Translations under genes and position numbers: made by a program
Source: Phenylobacterium sp. SCN 70-31
GTDB taxonomy: Bacteria > Pseudomonadota > Alphaproteobacteria > Caulobacterales > Caulobacteraceae
Assembly: GCF_001724605.1 (NCBI RefSeq)
Contig: NZ_MEEX01000014.1
Coordinates: 34,241 to 98,240 of the forward strand
Direction: 5' to 3'
DNA length: 64,000 nt
Shown: positions 19,921 through 30,084 of the stretch, piece after piece
Position numbering within the stretch: the first letter of the stretch is position 1
How the letters are laid out: each line of letters opens with the position of its first letter
The notes under the pieces: generated by a model
Told to the model about the DNA's origin: nothing
Seen by the model: the letters and a program-made list of their open reading frames with translations, nothing else
Databases searched by the model: none

Positions 19921-20723
19921 CCGGCTGGCTGACCGATCAGGTGGCGATCGTCACCGGCGCGTCAGCCGGCATCGGCCGGGCCGTGGTCGACCGCTACATC
20001 GCCGAGGGCGCCCGCGGCGTGGTGGCGGTGGACCGCGACGCCGCCGGGCTCGAAGCCCTGTCGGCGGCGCACGGCGACCGGCTCCGGGTGGTGGTCGGCG
20101 ACGTGCGCGAATGGGCCACCCATGAGGCGGCCGTGACCGCCGCCCGCACAGCCTACGGGCGTCTCGACGCCGCCGTCGGCAACGCCGGGGTGTTCGACTT
20201 CCACCGTCCGCTGGCCAAGTACACGCCCGAGAGCCTCGTGTCGGCCATGGACGAACTCTTTGCGATCAATGTCCGCGGCTACCTGCTGCTGGCGCTGGCC
20301 GCCCGGGAGGCCCTGGCGGAGAGTCGCGGCAGCTTGGTGTACACGGCGTCGGTGGCCAGTCAGGAGGCCGGCGGGGGCGGGGTCCTGTACGTGTCGTCGA
20401 AGCACGCGGTGCTGGGCGTCATCCGGCGCCTGGCGATGGAGTTCGCGCCGGACATCCGCGTCAATGGCGTGGGACCGGGCGGCACGCTCACCCAGCTGCG
20501 CGGGACCGAGAGCCTGGGGCAGGCGCAGCGCTCGCTGGGCGCGGACCGCGAGGCGTCTGCGGCGCGTATCGCTCCCACCAACCCCCTGCGCCTGGCGCAG
20601 GAGCCCGAAGACCATGCCGGACTGTATGTTCTTCTGGCGAGCCGTCGCGACTCCAGGGCCATGACCGGGCAAGTCCTGTACAGCGATGGCGGCGTTGGCG
20701 TGCGCCCGATCGCGGCCTTCTAG
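19917..20723 (+). CDS. SDR-family oxidoreductase, cis-dihydrodiol dehydrogenase-like
   Basis: GTG start overlaps the stop of the beta subunit. WLTDQVAIVTGASAGIGRAVVDRYIAEGA, NAGVFDF, Y-x3-K (YVSSKHAV). Confidence 0.9.
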   Translation: MTGWLTDQVAIVTGASAGIGRAVVDRYIAEGARGVVAVDRDAAGLEALSAAHGDRLRVVVGDVREWATHEAAVTAARTAYGRLDAAVGNAGVFDFHRPLAKYTPESLVSAMDELFAINVRGYLLLALAAREALAESRGSLVYTASVASQEAGGGGVLYVSSKHAVLGVIRRLAMEFAPDIRVNGVGPGGTLTQLRGTESLGQAQRSLGADREASAARIAPTNPLRLAQEPEDHAGLYVLLASRRDSRAMTGQVLYSDGGVGVRPIAAF

Positions 20724-20759
20724 GTCGCTGGTTGACAGCCCGGTGACGCTCCCCTAATC

Positions 20760-20775
20760 CAAACAGAACTGTATG
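20760..20775. promoter_or_regulatory. Candidate TetR operator (subclass A)
   Basis: CAAACAGAACTGTATG; 6/8 symmetric to ACTGTATG; upstream of the hydratase/aldolase operon. Confidence 0.6.
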
Positions 20776-20843
20776 GTCAAGCCTGCGGCGGCGGGGCGAC
20801 GGGCGGGCCGCCAAAGTCCCGCGTCCAGGAAGGAACTGAGCGA

Positions 20844-21644
20844 ATGGACCAGGCCCAGATCGCCGAAGTCGCACGACGGCTCGACGACGCTGAGAAGACG
20901 GGCCGACCCATCCGGCAGCTGTCCCTCGAGTATCCGGACGTCACCTTCGCCCAGGCCTATGCCGTCCAGGAGGCGTGGGTGGCCCTGAAGCTCGCCGCCG
21001 GCCGCGAGGTCCGGGGGCACAAGATCGGGCTGACGTCCAAGGCGATGCAGCAGCTGGCCCGCATCGACGAGCCGGACCACGGCGTGCTGTTCGACGACAT
21101 GATGCTGGAGAGCGGCGCCCAGATTCCGCTGTCGCGCTTCATCGAGCCCCGGCTGGAGGTGGAGCTGGCCTTCCACCTGAAGAAGCCTCTGCAGGGCCCC
21201 AACTGCACCCTGTTCGACGTGCTCGACGCCACATCCTATGTGACGCCCGCCCTGGAGATCATCGATGCGCGCATGCAGCGCGTCGATCCCGAGACCGGCG
21301 CCACCCGCAAGGTGTTCGACACCATCGCCGACAATGCGGCCAATGGCGCGGTGGTGCTTGGCGGGCAGCCCAAGCGTCCGGACGACCTGGACCTCCGCTG
21401 GATCTCCGCCCTCATGTTCCGCAACGGCGAGATCGAGGAGTCGGGGGTCGCTGCGGCGGTGATGAACCACCCGGCCAACGGCATCGTGTGGCTGGCCAAC
21501 AAGGTGGCCCGGTTCGGCGGCCGCCTGGAGGCTGGCGAGGTGGTCCTCGCCGGCTCGTTCACCCGCGCGGTGCCGATCGGCGTCGGCGACACCTTCCACG
21601 TCGAGTACGGCCCGCTGGGCTCGGTCTCCTGCCGCTTCCTCTGA
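20844..21644 (+). CDS. 2-keto-4-pentenoate hydratase (MhpD-like)
   Basis: [55 protein letters not shown]. Confidence 0.93.
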   Translation: MDQAQIAEVARRLDDAEKTGRPIRQLSLEYPDVTFAQAYAVQEAWVALKLAAGREVRGHKIGLTSKAMQQLARIDEPDHGVLFDDMMLESGAQIPLSRFIEPRLEVELAFHLKKPLQGPNCTLFDVLDATSYVTPALEIIDARMQRVDPETGATRKVFDTIADNAANGAVVLGGQPKRPDDLDLRWISALMFRNGEIEESGVAAAVMNHPANGIVWLANKVARFGGRLEAGEVVLAGSFTRAVPIGVGDTFHVEYGPLGSVSCRFL

Positions 21645-21646
21645 CC

Positions 21647-22435
21647 ATGGACGATCGTCTCACCAACCGGTTCAAGGCGAGGCTGCTGGCCGGCGAGTTG
21701 CAGGTGGGCCTGTGGTCCGTGCTTGGAGACGCCCTGGCTGCGGAGGTCTGCGCCGGGGCCGGCTTCGACTGGATGCTGCTGGATATTGAGCATGCGCCCA
21801 ACGACCTGCGGAGCATCCTCGGGCAGCTGCAGGCGCTGGCGGCCTATGACGCCCATCCCGTGGTGCGCCCCCGCTCAAGCGATCCGGACGTCATCAAGCA
21901 GCTCCTCGACATCGGCGCGCAGACCCTGCTCGTGCCGATGGTCGAGAGCGGCGATCAGGCCGCGCGGCTGGTGCGCGCCATGCGCTACCCGCCCGGCGGG
22001 ACCCGCGGCGTCGGCGCCGGGCTCGCCCGAGCCTCCCGCTGGGGGCGGATCGGCGGCTACCTCCAGCGGGCGGACGCGGAGGTCTGTCTGCTGGTGCAGA
22101 TCGAGTCCCGCCGGGGCCTCGAGAACCTGGAGGCGATCGCCGCCACCCCTGGCGTGGATGGGGTGTTCATCGGCGCCGCCGACCTGGCCGCGGACCTTGG
22201 TCGGCTGGGGCAGGCGAACCATCCGGAGGTGGTCGCCGCCGTCGAGGACGCCATCGCCCGCATCCGAGCGCTCGAGAAGCCGGTGGGCGCCCTGTCCGTC
22301 GACGAGGGCGTCGCGCGCGGCCTTGTCGCCCAGGGCTGCCGCTTCGTGGCCGTTGGCGCGGATGTGCAGCTCCTCGCCCGGGGCGCGGACCGCCTCGTCC
22401 GGGCGTTCCGGCAGGGGGGCGGTGGCCAGCCTTAA
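21647..22435 (+). CDS. HpaI/HpcH-family class II aldolase
   Basis: [35 protein letters not shown]...[47 protein letters not shown]. Confidence 0.93.
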   Translation: MDDRLTNRFKARLLAGELQVGLWSVLGDALAAEVCAGAGFDWMLLDIEHAPNDLRSILGQLQALAAYDAHPVVRPRSSDPDVIKQLLDIGAQTLLVPMVESGDQAARLVRAMRYPPGGTRGVGAGLARASRWGRIGGYLQRADAEVCLLVQIESRRGLENLEAIAATPGVDGVFIGAADLAADLGRLGQANHPEVVAAVEDAIARIRALEKPVGALSVDEGVARGLVAQGCRFVAVGADVQLLARGADRLVRAFRQGGGGQP

Positions 22436-22456
22436 GCCGTCAAAGGCGTTCTAAAA

Positions 22457-22472
22457 CATACGCATAAGTATG
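22457..22472. promoter_or_regulatory. Candidate operator, CATAC-N6-GTATG
   Basis: CATACGCATAAGTATG, upstream of the TonB receptor gene. Confidence 0.6.
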
Positions 22473-22515
22473 GTCTGAAAACGCAGACTTACGACAGCCA
22501 ACGGCGAGATTGCAA

Positions 22516-22531
22516 AATACGACGGCGTATG
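22516..22531. promoter_or_regulatory. Second candidate operator upstream of the TonB receptor
   Basis: AATACGACGGCGTATG; same ATAC-N6-GTAT geometry, 59 bp from the first site. Confidence 0.6.
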
Positions 22532-22594
22532 TTGTATTCCGCCTCAACCACGCAGAGCCGGCATAAGCCGCAAGACAACCTCCAGGGGGGACTC

Positions 22595-24913
22595 ATGAGA
22601 TTCCGACGGCAAGCCCATCTTTCGAGCGCGGCGCTCTGCGCCACCCTGATGGCGAGCTTGGGGACTGGGGCGACGGCGCAGACGGTCGCCGCGGCCGGCG
22701 CCGGCGGCGACAGCGTGGCGCTCGAGGAACTGGTGGTCACCGCCCGCAAGCGGGTGGAGACCCTGCAGGACGTGCCCGTGTCGGTGGCGGCCGTGAGCGG
22801 CGAGGCCCTGCGCGACGAAAAGATCGTCAACCAGGTGGACCTGGCCATGCGCGTTCCTGCGTTCAAGCAGACGACGGCGGGCGTCAACACCTACACCTTC
22901 ATCCGCGGCGTCGGCTCAGGCGGCAACCCGTCCTTCGAGCAGTCGGTGGCGAGCTTCGTGGACGGCGTCTACGCCGGCCGCGGCCAGCAATCGCGGATCC
23001 CGTACTACGACCTGGAGCGCGTTGAAGTCCTGCGCGGCCCGCAGGTGGCGCTCTACGGCAACAGCGCCATCGCCGGCGCCATCAGCGTGGTCAGCCGCAA
23101 GCCGGGCGACGTCTTCGAGGGCGACCTGACGGTCAGCTACGAGACCCAGCACCAGGAGACTGTGCTGCAGGGCGGGGTCACCATCCCGATCAGCGAACGC
23201 TTCCGGATCCGCGCCGCGGGCTACTACGCCGACCTCAACAAGGGCTGGCTGAAGACCATCCGGCCCACCGGCGTCACTCACGATCCGCGCCGGCGCGACC
23301 GGGCGGGCCGCATCATCGCGGAGTTCGACGCCACCGACGACCTGACCGTTGAGCTGAAGTACGACTCCTATTCGCTCCTCGGTCTCGGCGGCTCCAACCA
23401 GGCCACCGCCAACATCGGCAACGGCTCTGTGACCGAGTTCCGGTTCGACCGGGTCCGCTATTTCGGCAACGGTCCGCCGCAGAACGGCAAGACCGAGGAC
23501 ACCTCCCGGATGAACAACCAGGCCGTCCAGGCCACGGTGAACTACGAGATGGGCCTGGGCACCATCACCTCGGTCACCGCCTACACCTGGTACGGCTTCT
23601 CCCAGGACACCGAGGGCGACATGAGCCCTCTGCCGATCTTCGACTATGACCACCACGAGCACTACAATCAGTTCAGCCAGGAGATCCGGCTGACCTCGGC
23701 TGGCGACCAGCGCTTCAACTACATCGTCGGCGCATACTTCCAGCAGGACGACCTCAATCCGTCCGCCCTCAACAAGCTGAACTTGGCCGCTCAACCGGCC
23801 CCGTTCGGCGCGCCGCTGCCGCCCATCTCGCGGCTGAGCTACCTCGACCAGCGCACGAAGAACTACTCGGTGTTCTTCGACACCAACTACCGGATCACTG
23901 ACGCCCTGAAGCTCAACGTGGCGGCGCGGTACATGCACGTGGAGAAGGACGCCGAACAGGGCTCCTACTCGGTCCGGATCAACACGACGATCCCGGATCC
24001 CAGCATCGAGCAGTCGCCGGCGCCGGGCGTGCCGTCCATCTACTCGCGGGTCTATGGCGTGCCGCACATCTTCCGCGACCTTGAGATGTCGGAGTCGCAC
24101 TTCATGCCGGAAATCGGCCTGCAGTACGACGTCGGCAACGGCATGTTCTACGCCAAGGTCGTCCGCGGGGCGAAGGCCGGCGGCTTCGACTGGGTCTATG
24201 CCGGCGCCGACCGCAACGCGCTGAAGTTCCTGCCGGAGAAGGCGACGTCCTACGAAGCCGGCTACCGCGGCACGCTCTTCGACGGGCGGCTGTTCTTCGG
24301 AGCGACCATCTATCGGATGGACATCGAGGACCTGCAGGTCAGCGTCTTCGACGGCCGCACGGCCTATGTGGTGGGCAACGCCGCAGAGCAGCGCGCCCAG
24401 GGCTTCGAGACCGACTTCAGCTGGCGGCCGATCTCGTCGCTGCGGATCAACGGCGCCCTGGCCTACAGCGACTCCTATTGGGAGAAGTACGAGGACGCCG
24501 CCTGCTACGTGGAGCAGCGACTGGCCACGCCGGCCGGCACCGTGTGCCGGCAGGACCTGACGGGCAAGCCCGCGCCGGTGAACGCGAAGTGGTCAGCCGC
24601 GCTGGGCGTGACCCACACGGCCGACCTCGGCCCCTACGTGCTCACCAGCCAGGCCAACTACAACTACCGCACGAAGTCCAACCTCGGGCTCTCCAACGAC
24701 CCGATGCAGGTCCAGAAGGCCTTCGGGATCCTCGACGCCCGGGTGGCGCTCTCGACCCCGGACAAGCGCTGGACCCTGGCGATCTTCGGCAAGAACCTGA
24801 CCGACGAGCTCTACAGCGACTACGGCACCGACGCACCGAGCGTCACCGGCGTCCGCTTCCGCGCCACCCAGCGCACCCGACAAGTGGGCGTGGAGCTCTC
24901 GACGCGCTTCTAG
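22595..24913 (+). CDS. TonB-dependent receptor
   Basis: ATG at 22595 preceded by AGGGGGG. Signal peptide, LEELVVTARKRVETLQDVPVSVAAVSG plug, C-terminal QVGVELSTRF. Confidence 0.94.
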   Translation: MRFRRQAHLSSAALCATLMASLGTGATAQTVAAAGAGGDSVALEELVVTARKRVETLQDVPVSVAAVSGEALRDEKIVNQVDLAMRVPAFKQTTAGVNTYTFIRGVGSGGNPSFEQSVASFVDGVYAGRGQQSRIPYYDLERVEVLRGPQVALYGNSAIAGAISVVSRKPGDVFEGDLTVSYETQHQETVLQGGVTIPISERFRIRAAGYYADLNKGWLKTIRPTGVTHDPRRRDRAGRIIAEFDATDDLTVELKYDSYSLLGLGGSNQATANIGNGSVTEFRFDRVRYFGNGPPQNGKTEDTSRMNNQAVQATVNYEMGLGTITSVTAYTWYGFSQDTEGDMSPLPIFDYDHHEHYNQFSQEIRLTSAGDQRFNYIVGAYFQQDDLNPSALNKLNLAAQPAPFGAPLPPISRLSYLDQRTKNYSVFFDTNYRITDALKLNVAARYMHVEKDAEQGSYSVRINTTIPDPSIEQSPAPGVPSIYSRVYGVPHIFRDLEMSESHFMPEIGLQYDVGNGMFYAKVVRGAKAGGFDWVYAGADRNALKFLPEKATSYEAGYRGTLFDGRLFFGATIYRMDIEDLQVSVFDGRTAYVVGNAAEQRAQGFETDFSWRPISSLRINGALAYSDSYWEKYEDAACYVEQRLATPAGTVCRQDLTGKPAPVNAKWSAALGVTHTADLGPYVLTSQANYNYRTKSNLGLSNDPMQVQKAFGILDARVALSTPDKRWTLAIFGKNLTDELYSDYGTDAPSVTGVRFRATQRTRQVGVELSTRF

Positions 24914-24960
24914 CGTACCGACTTCGGCTCCACCTTCTCCCCGATAAGGAGCTGACCTGG

Positions 24961-24985
24961 CCCCGGGCTCACGCCCGGGGTCTTT
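24961..24985 (+). terminator. Rho-independent terminator candidate
   Basis: CCCCGGGC-TCAC-GCCCGGGG followed by TCTTT, 48 bp after the TonB receptor stop. Confidence 0.75.
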
Positions 24986-25591
24986 CCGCGTCAGCGTCGC
25001 GGACGCCGCCGGCGTCGCGGGCGCACGAGGGTCCGGACTTATTCCGGGCGAAGGCGGACGGCCAACCCGCGCGGTCACCGCTGCGAGCTCCCGCCTCCAG
25101 CCCGTAACGTTCCCGCCCCCCAAGCTGCCGACATCGCGCCCCGCCAACACCGAGAGGGGGAGGCTTCTGTCGCAACTCCGGGACTTAGGGCGTCGCCGGA
25201 AGCTGCGGCGGGCGGGGCGACATCTCGGACTGGAAGCGCAGGAGGTGGTCTTTCAGCGTTCAGAGCAGGCGTCCGTCGCCGCGCCCCGCAGCGCCAGGGC
25301 GTAGCCGTAGCAAACCGCCACATCGAGGTCCTCGATGGCGAGCTCGCCCAGGAGCCAGTGCAGCATCCCCGACGGGAAGGTGAAATCCAGTTCCTGCAGC
25401 AGCAGTTCGAGATTCACCGCCCTTTGGCTACGCGGGGCGGCCGGGGCTGGGTCCGAGCCCCTTCGTCGTGGCAGGGCACTGCCGGCTTCGCCCTCCCCAG
25501 GGCTTCCATCCGGAAGCCCTGGATCGGCAAGCCCGCTGCACTGGGAGACCCGATCGGGGGCGAACGCCCAGATCGGGTGCGAACGCCTGGC

Positions 25592-28500
25592 CTACTCGGC
25601 GGCGATGGTGTGGGGCGAGGTGAGGTTCGCCAGCAGGTCGGCGCGCAGCCGTTCCGCTTCCGCCACCCGGGCGTCCTTGATGTAACCGAATCCGTAGATC
25701 TCAGCAGGCAGCTCGGCCAGCTTCACCACGATGGCGATGTTGCCGGCGTCCAGCACTTCCAGGGCCCGTTCCATGTCGGCGCGATAGGTGCGGATCAGCT
25801 GCCGCTCCATCCGGCGCTCGGCTGTGCGGCCGAACGGATCGAGCGGCGTGCCGCGCAGCCCTTTCAGGGCGGCCAGGACCTTGAAGCCGGTGAGCATCCA
25901 CGGGCCGAAGGTCATCTTCCGGGGCCGACCGTTGTCCGGGTCCTTCGGCGCGATCATCGGCGGCGAGAGGTGGAAGGTGAGTTTCAGGTCACCCTCGAAC
26001 TGCGCCTTCAGCTTCTCGGCGAACTCGCCGTTGGTGTAGAGCCGCGCGACCTCGTACTCGTCCTTGTAGGCCATCAGCTTGAAGAGGTTGCGCGCTACGG
26101 CGCCGGTGAGGGCCTCGCTGTCCGGGGAGACGGCCTGTTCGGCCTTGCGGACGGCCTCGACGAAGGTTCGGTAGCTCTCGGCGTAGGCCTGGTTCTGGTA
26201 GCCGACCAGGAATTCGACGCGCCGGGCGATCAACTGGTCCAGGCCGCCGGAGAGCGCCAGGGAGCCGCTGGCCGCAGCGCCCGGCGCAGGGGCGGCGAGC
26301 GCCGCCACCGCCTGCGGGTCGATCGCCGCCCAGCGACCCAGGGCGAACGCCAGCAGGTTCTGCTCCACCGACACCCCATTGAGCCGCACCGCCTCCTCGA
26401 TCGAAGCGCGGCTCAAGGGCAGGAGGCCCAGTTGGCAGGCGGCGCCCACGATCATCATGTTGGCGGCGATGGAGTCGCCCATCAGCCGTTCGGCCAGCGC
26501 CGTGGCGGGGACGAAGGCGGTTCCTGCGGGATCGAGGACGTCCTGCAGCTTCCGCGCGGTCTGCGCCTCGTTGAAGTTGATCGTGCGCTGGACGGTGAAG
26601 GCTGCGGTCGGCGTGACGTTGCTGTTCACGATGCCTGCGGTCACGCCGGGACGCAGCATCTGCGCGGCTTCACCGCCGCCGGCTGTGATCATGTCACAGG
26701 CCAACAGCACGTCGGCGGAGGCGGTGTCGACCCGGGCGGCGTAGACCGTATCCACGCTCGGCGCGATCTTCAGATGGCTGAGCACGGCCCCGTTTTTCTG
26801 CGACAGCCCAGTCATGTCGACGATCGAACAGCCCTTGCCCTCCAGGTGGGCGGCCATGCCGAGCACGGCGCCCACGGTGATCACCCCGGTGCCGCCGATG
26901 CCGGTGATCAGGATCGACTTGGCGCCGGTCGCTTCGACGGGTTCGGGCAGGGCCGGCACGGCGACCCCGCCGGAGACCGGCGCGCGCGCCCGCGGCTTGC
27001 CGCCCTCGACGGTCACGAACGAGGGGCAGAACCCGTTCACGCAGCTGAAGTCCTTGTTGCAGGAGGACTGGTCGATGCGGCGCTTGCGGCCGAACTCGGT
27101 TTCCAGCGGCTGCACGCTGACGCAGTTCGATTTCACTCCGCAGTCGCCGCAGCCCTCGCACACCAGGTCGTTGATGAAGACCCGCTGCGGCGGATCCGGG
27201 AACTCGCCGCGCTTGCGTCGGCGGCGCTTCTCGGCGGCGCAGACCTGGTCGTAGATGATCACCGTCACGCCGGGGACCTCGCGCAGCTCCTTCTGGATGC
27301 CGTCGAGCCGCTCGCGGCCGTACAGGGCCACATCGCCCAGCTGCGCCTTGACCTCGTCATAGCGGCCGAGATCGTCGGCCACGATCAGCACCCTGGCCGC
27401 GCCTTCGGCCTTCAGCTCGTGGGCGATCTGCAGGGTGGTGAGCGTGCCTTCCACCGGCTGGCCGCCGGTCATCGCCACCGCGTCGTTGTAGAGCAGCTTG
27501 TAGGTGATGTTCACGCCGGCGGCGATCGCGGCGCGGATGGCCAGCACGCCCGAGTGGAAATAGGTCCCATCGCCCAGGTTCTGGAAGACGTGCGGGGTCT
27601 CCGTGAATGGGGCGGCCCCGATCCAGTTGGCGCCTTCGCCGCCCATCTGCACCGGCCAGGCATGCTTGCGGTGGGGCATCAGCGCCGCCATCACGTGGCA
27701 GCCGATCCCTGACAGGCCGACGCTGCCCTCCGGCACCACGGTCGAGGTGTTGTGGGGGCAGCCGGAACAGAAGAAGGGCGCCCGGGCGTGCTCGGTCAGC
27801 GGCGCGGCCACCACCCCGGCGCGGCGCGACCTCGCCTCGGCGATCTGGGCGCGGGCCGGGTCGTCGAGCAGGTCGTGGGCTTCCAGGCGATCGGCGATGG
27901 CGGCGAGGATCGATCCGGGGGAGAGCTCCCCGAAGCCCGGCAGGAGCGGGGCGCCCTCGGGCGTGGTCTTGCCCGAGACCGTCGGTCGGCGGTCTGCCCG
28001 GAGGTGGAAGAGCGCGTCCTTGACCTGCGTCTCGATGAACGCGCGCTTCTCCTCGACCACGAGGACCTCGCGGCAGCCGTCAGCGACGGCGCGAACCGTC
28101 TCGCCGTCCAGCGGCCAGGTGAGGCCCAGCTTGAGCAGGCGGATGCCCAGCTTCCGGGCCCGTGTCTCGTCGATCTGCGCTGCGGCCAGGGCCTCGCGGA
28201 CGTCGAGATAGGCCTTGCCCGCCGTGATGATGGCCAGGCCACCGGCGGGGGCGTCGAAGATCACCCTGTTGAAGCCATTGGTTCGGGCGAAGGCCTGCGC
28301 CGCCGGCAGCCGGAAGTCGACGGTGCGGCGTTCCATGCCAAGCTGAGACTCGCCCACCAGGATGTTCAGGCCCTCGGGCGGGATGACCACGTCGTTGGGG
28401 ATGCGGAAGTTGCGCGGCACCGTCTCCAGCCGGGCGCTCATGGTGGCGTCGGCGGTGTCGTTCACGCACTTGAAGCCGGCCCAAAGCCCGGTAAAGCGGG

Positions 28501-29065
28501 ACAGCGCAAAGCCGAACGCGCCGAACGCCAGGAACTCCTCGACGTTGGCGGGATAGAGGACCGGGATCAGGGCGGCGGCCAGCGCCTGCTCGGACTGGTG
28601 GGCGGTAGTGGAGGACTTGGCGCCGTGATCGTCGCCCGCGAAAACCAGGACGCCGCCGTGGCGAGAGGCGCCGGCGAGGTTGCCATGCTTCAGCGCATCG
28701 CCCGCCCGATCGACCCCCGGGCCCTTGCCGTACCAGGCGCCAAAGACGCCGTCGTACTTGGGCCCCTGGAAGAACTCGAGCTGCTGGGAGCCGTACACCG
28801 CCGTGGCGGCGAGCTCCTCGTTCACCCCGGGCTGGAAGACGATGTCATGGGCCTTCAGCTGCTTGCGCGCGCGCCACAGGGCCATGTCGAACCCGCCGAG
28901 CGGCGACCCCCGGTACCCGGAGATGAACCCCGCCGTCTTCAGGCCGGCGGCCGCGTCCGCGCGCTTCTGGCTCAGCAACAGGCGGGTGAGGGCCTGGGTG
29001 CCGGACACGAAGACGCGGCCCTCGTCGAGTTCATACTTGTCTTCGAGGGTGACGTTCTGCAGCAT
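25592..29065 (-). CDS. Fused indolepyruvate/2-oxoacid:ferredoxin oxidoreductase (IorA-IorB-like)
   Basis: N-terminal SGTQALTRLLLSQKRADAAAGLKTAGFISGYRGSPLGGFD; TPP part CSGCPHNTSTVVPEGS and GGEGANWIG; 4Fe-4S region CEGCGDCGVKSNCVSV; gamma-like GIGGTGVITVGAVLGMAAHLEGK. Confidence 0.9.
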   Translation of the reverse strand: MLQNVTLEDKYELDEGRVFVSGTQALTRLLLSQKRADAAAGLKTAGFISGYRGSPLGGFDMALWRARKQLKAHDIVFQPGVNEELAATAVYGSQQLEFFQGPKYDGVFGAWYGKGPGVDRAGDALKHGNLAGASRHGGVLVFAGDDHGAKSSTTAHQSEQALAAALIPVLYPANVEEFLAFGAFGFALSRFTGLWAGFKCVNDTADATMSARLETVPRNFRIPNDVVIPPEGLNILVGESQLGMERRTVDFRLPAAQAFARTNGFNRVIFDAPAGGLAIITAGKAYLDVREALAAAQIDETRARKLGIRLLKLGLTWPLDGETVRAVADGCREVLVVEEKRAFIETQVKDALFHLRADRRPTVSGKTTPEGAPLLPGFGELSPGSILAAIADRLEAHDLLDDPARAQIAEARSRRAGVVAAPLTEHARAPFFCSGCPHNTSTVVPEGSVGLSGIGCHVMAALMPHRKHAWPVQMGGEGANWIGAAPFTETPHVFQNLGDGTYFHSGVLAIRAAIAAGVNITYKLLYNDAVAMTGGQPVEGTLTTLQIAHELKAEGAARVLIVADDLGRYDEVKAQLGDVALYGRERLDGIQKELREVPGVTVIIYDQVCAAEKRRRRKRGEFPDPPQRVFINDLVCEGCGDCGVKSNCVSVQPLETEFGRKRRIDQSSCNKDFSCVNGFCPSFVTVEGGKPRARAPVSGGVAVPALPEPVEATGAKSILITGIGGTGVITVGAVLGMAAHLEGKGCSIVDMTGLSQKNGAVLSHLKIAPSVDTVYAARVDTASADVLLACDMITAGGGEAAQMLRPGVTAGIVNSNVTPTAAFTVQRTINFNEAQTARKLQDVLDPAGTAFVPATALAERLMGDSIAANMMIVGAACQLGLLPLSRASIEEAVRLNGVSVEQNLLAFALGRWAAIDPQAVAALAAPAPGAAASGSLALSGGLDQLIARRVEFLVGYQNQAYAESYRTFVEAVRKAEQAVSPDSEALTGAVARNLFKLMAYKDEYEVARLYTNGEFAEKLKAQFEGDLKLTFHLSPPMIAPKDPDNGRPRKMTFGPWMLTGFKVLAALKGLRGTPLDPFGRTAERRMERQLIRTYRADMERALEVLDAGNIAIVVKLAELPAEIYGFGYIKDARVAEAERLRADLLANLTSPHTIAAE

Positions 29066-29101
29066 CGACAAGCCTTTGCAATTCGCTCTTGGGAGCCACA
29101 A

Positions 29102-29117
29102 CATTCGGACCCGTATG
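29102..29117. promoter_or_regulatory. Candidate TetR operator (subclass B) upstream of the oxidoreductase gene
   Basis: CATTCGGACCCGTATG; 6/8 half-site symmetry. Confidence 0.6.
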
Positions 29118-29262
29118 TTTCCGCGTCGGGCGCGGGCATTCGGTTGAGAATGGGGGGTTCCAGGTCCTCGGAGATTGAACTTGAGATTTTCGCTATTGAA
29201 GGAGCCGGCGCGCGGCACCGTTCAGCCTTCGGTTCAGCCTAGGCGCCGGGGCTGGTTCGGTC

Positions 29263-29278
29263 AATACGGTGCCGTATG
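29263..29278. promoter_or_regulatory. Candidate TetR operator (subclass B) overlapping the tetR-2 start codon
   Basis: AATACGGTGCCGTATG; the final ATG is the predicted start codon at 29276. Confidence 0.6.
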
Positions 29279-30025
29279 AACATTGGACTTGAGTCGCGGA
29301 AGCGGCTGGATCGGGAGGATTGGATCCGGGCGGCCCTTGAGGTGCTGGTCGACCAGAGCGTGGAGTCGGTGGCGGTGGAGCCGCTCGCTCGGGCGCTGAA
29401 GGTCAGCAAGGGCAGCTTCTACTGGCACTTCAAGGATCGCGAGGATCTTCTGGAGGCCGTGATCGAGTACTGGCGCGACAACTCCACCCGCAACATCATC
29501 CGCTATGTGGAGACAAAGGGGGACAGTCCCGCCGAGAAGCTGCACCTCCTGTCGAAGATCGCCATCGACATGTCGCCGGGCAATCCTCTGGCGAGGATGG
29601 AGGTGGCGATCCGCGCCTGGGCCCGCCGCGACCCGCGGGTGCGCGCGGTGCTCACGGAATGCGACCGGGAGCGGATCTCGTACCTGGCGCAGCTCTTCCG
29701 GGAGTGCGGTCTCGAGGCGGACGAGGCCGAGGCCCGGGGCGCGCTGCTGTTCGGCTTCGCGGTCGGCGAGCGGAACATCTTCCGCGAGGAGGCCAGGCGC
29801 GCGCAGCGCGGCCGGCTCGACCGGCTGCTGGAGTTGCTGATCGACGAACCGGTGGGGCAAGCCGCGCCGAAGGCCGGCGCGCGCAAGCCGGCGCCGCCCG
29901 AGACGGCGAAGGCGCCCAAGGCCGCGAAGGCGGCCGAGACCGCGAAGGCGGCCAAGGCGCCGCCGCCGCGTGCGCGCGCCCCGCGGCGGGCCCCCTCCAG
30001 GAAGCTGCCTTCGGCCGAAGACTAG
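29276..30025 (+). CDS. TetR/AcrR-family transcriptional regulator (TetR-2) with Ala/Lys/Pro-rich C-terminal tail
   Basis: HTH ARALKVSKGSFYWHFKDREDLLEAVIEYW; tail APKAGARKPAPPETAKAPKAAKAAETAKAAKAPPPRARAPRRAPSRK. Confidence 0.9.
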   Translation: MNIGLESRKRLDREDWIRAALEVLVDQSVESVAVEPLARALKVSKGSFYWHFKDREDLLEAVIEYWRDNSTRNIIRYVETKGDSPAEKLHLLSKIAIDMSPGNPLARMEVAIRAWARRDPRVRAVLTECDRERISYLAQLFRECGLEADEAEARGALLFGFAVGERNIFREEARRAQRGRLDRLLELLIDEPVGQAAPKAGARKPAPPETAKAPKAAKAAETAKAAKAPPPRARAPRRAPSRKLPSAED

Positions 30026-30084
30026 CGACGTCCGTCCCGCGGGACTGCGGTGGCCGGCCCGGGGCAGGCGCAGCCTTGGCTCAA

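Noticed and set aside
25358-27712. 784-aa plus-strand ORF antisense to the IorA/B-like gene (also 27752-29242)
   Set aside because: Shadow ORFs opposite a well-supported enzyme; His/Arg/Gly-rich translation with no recognisable motifs.
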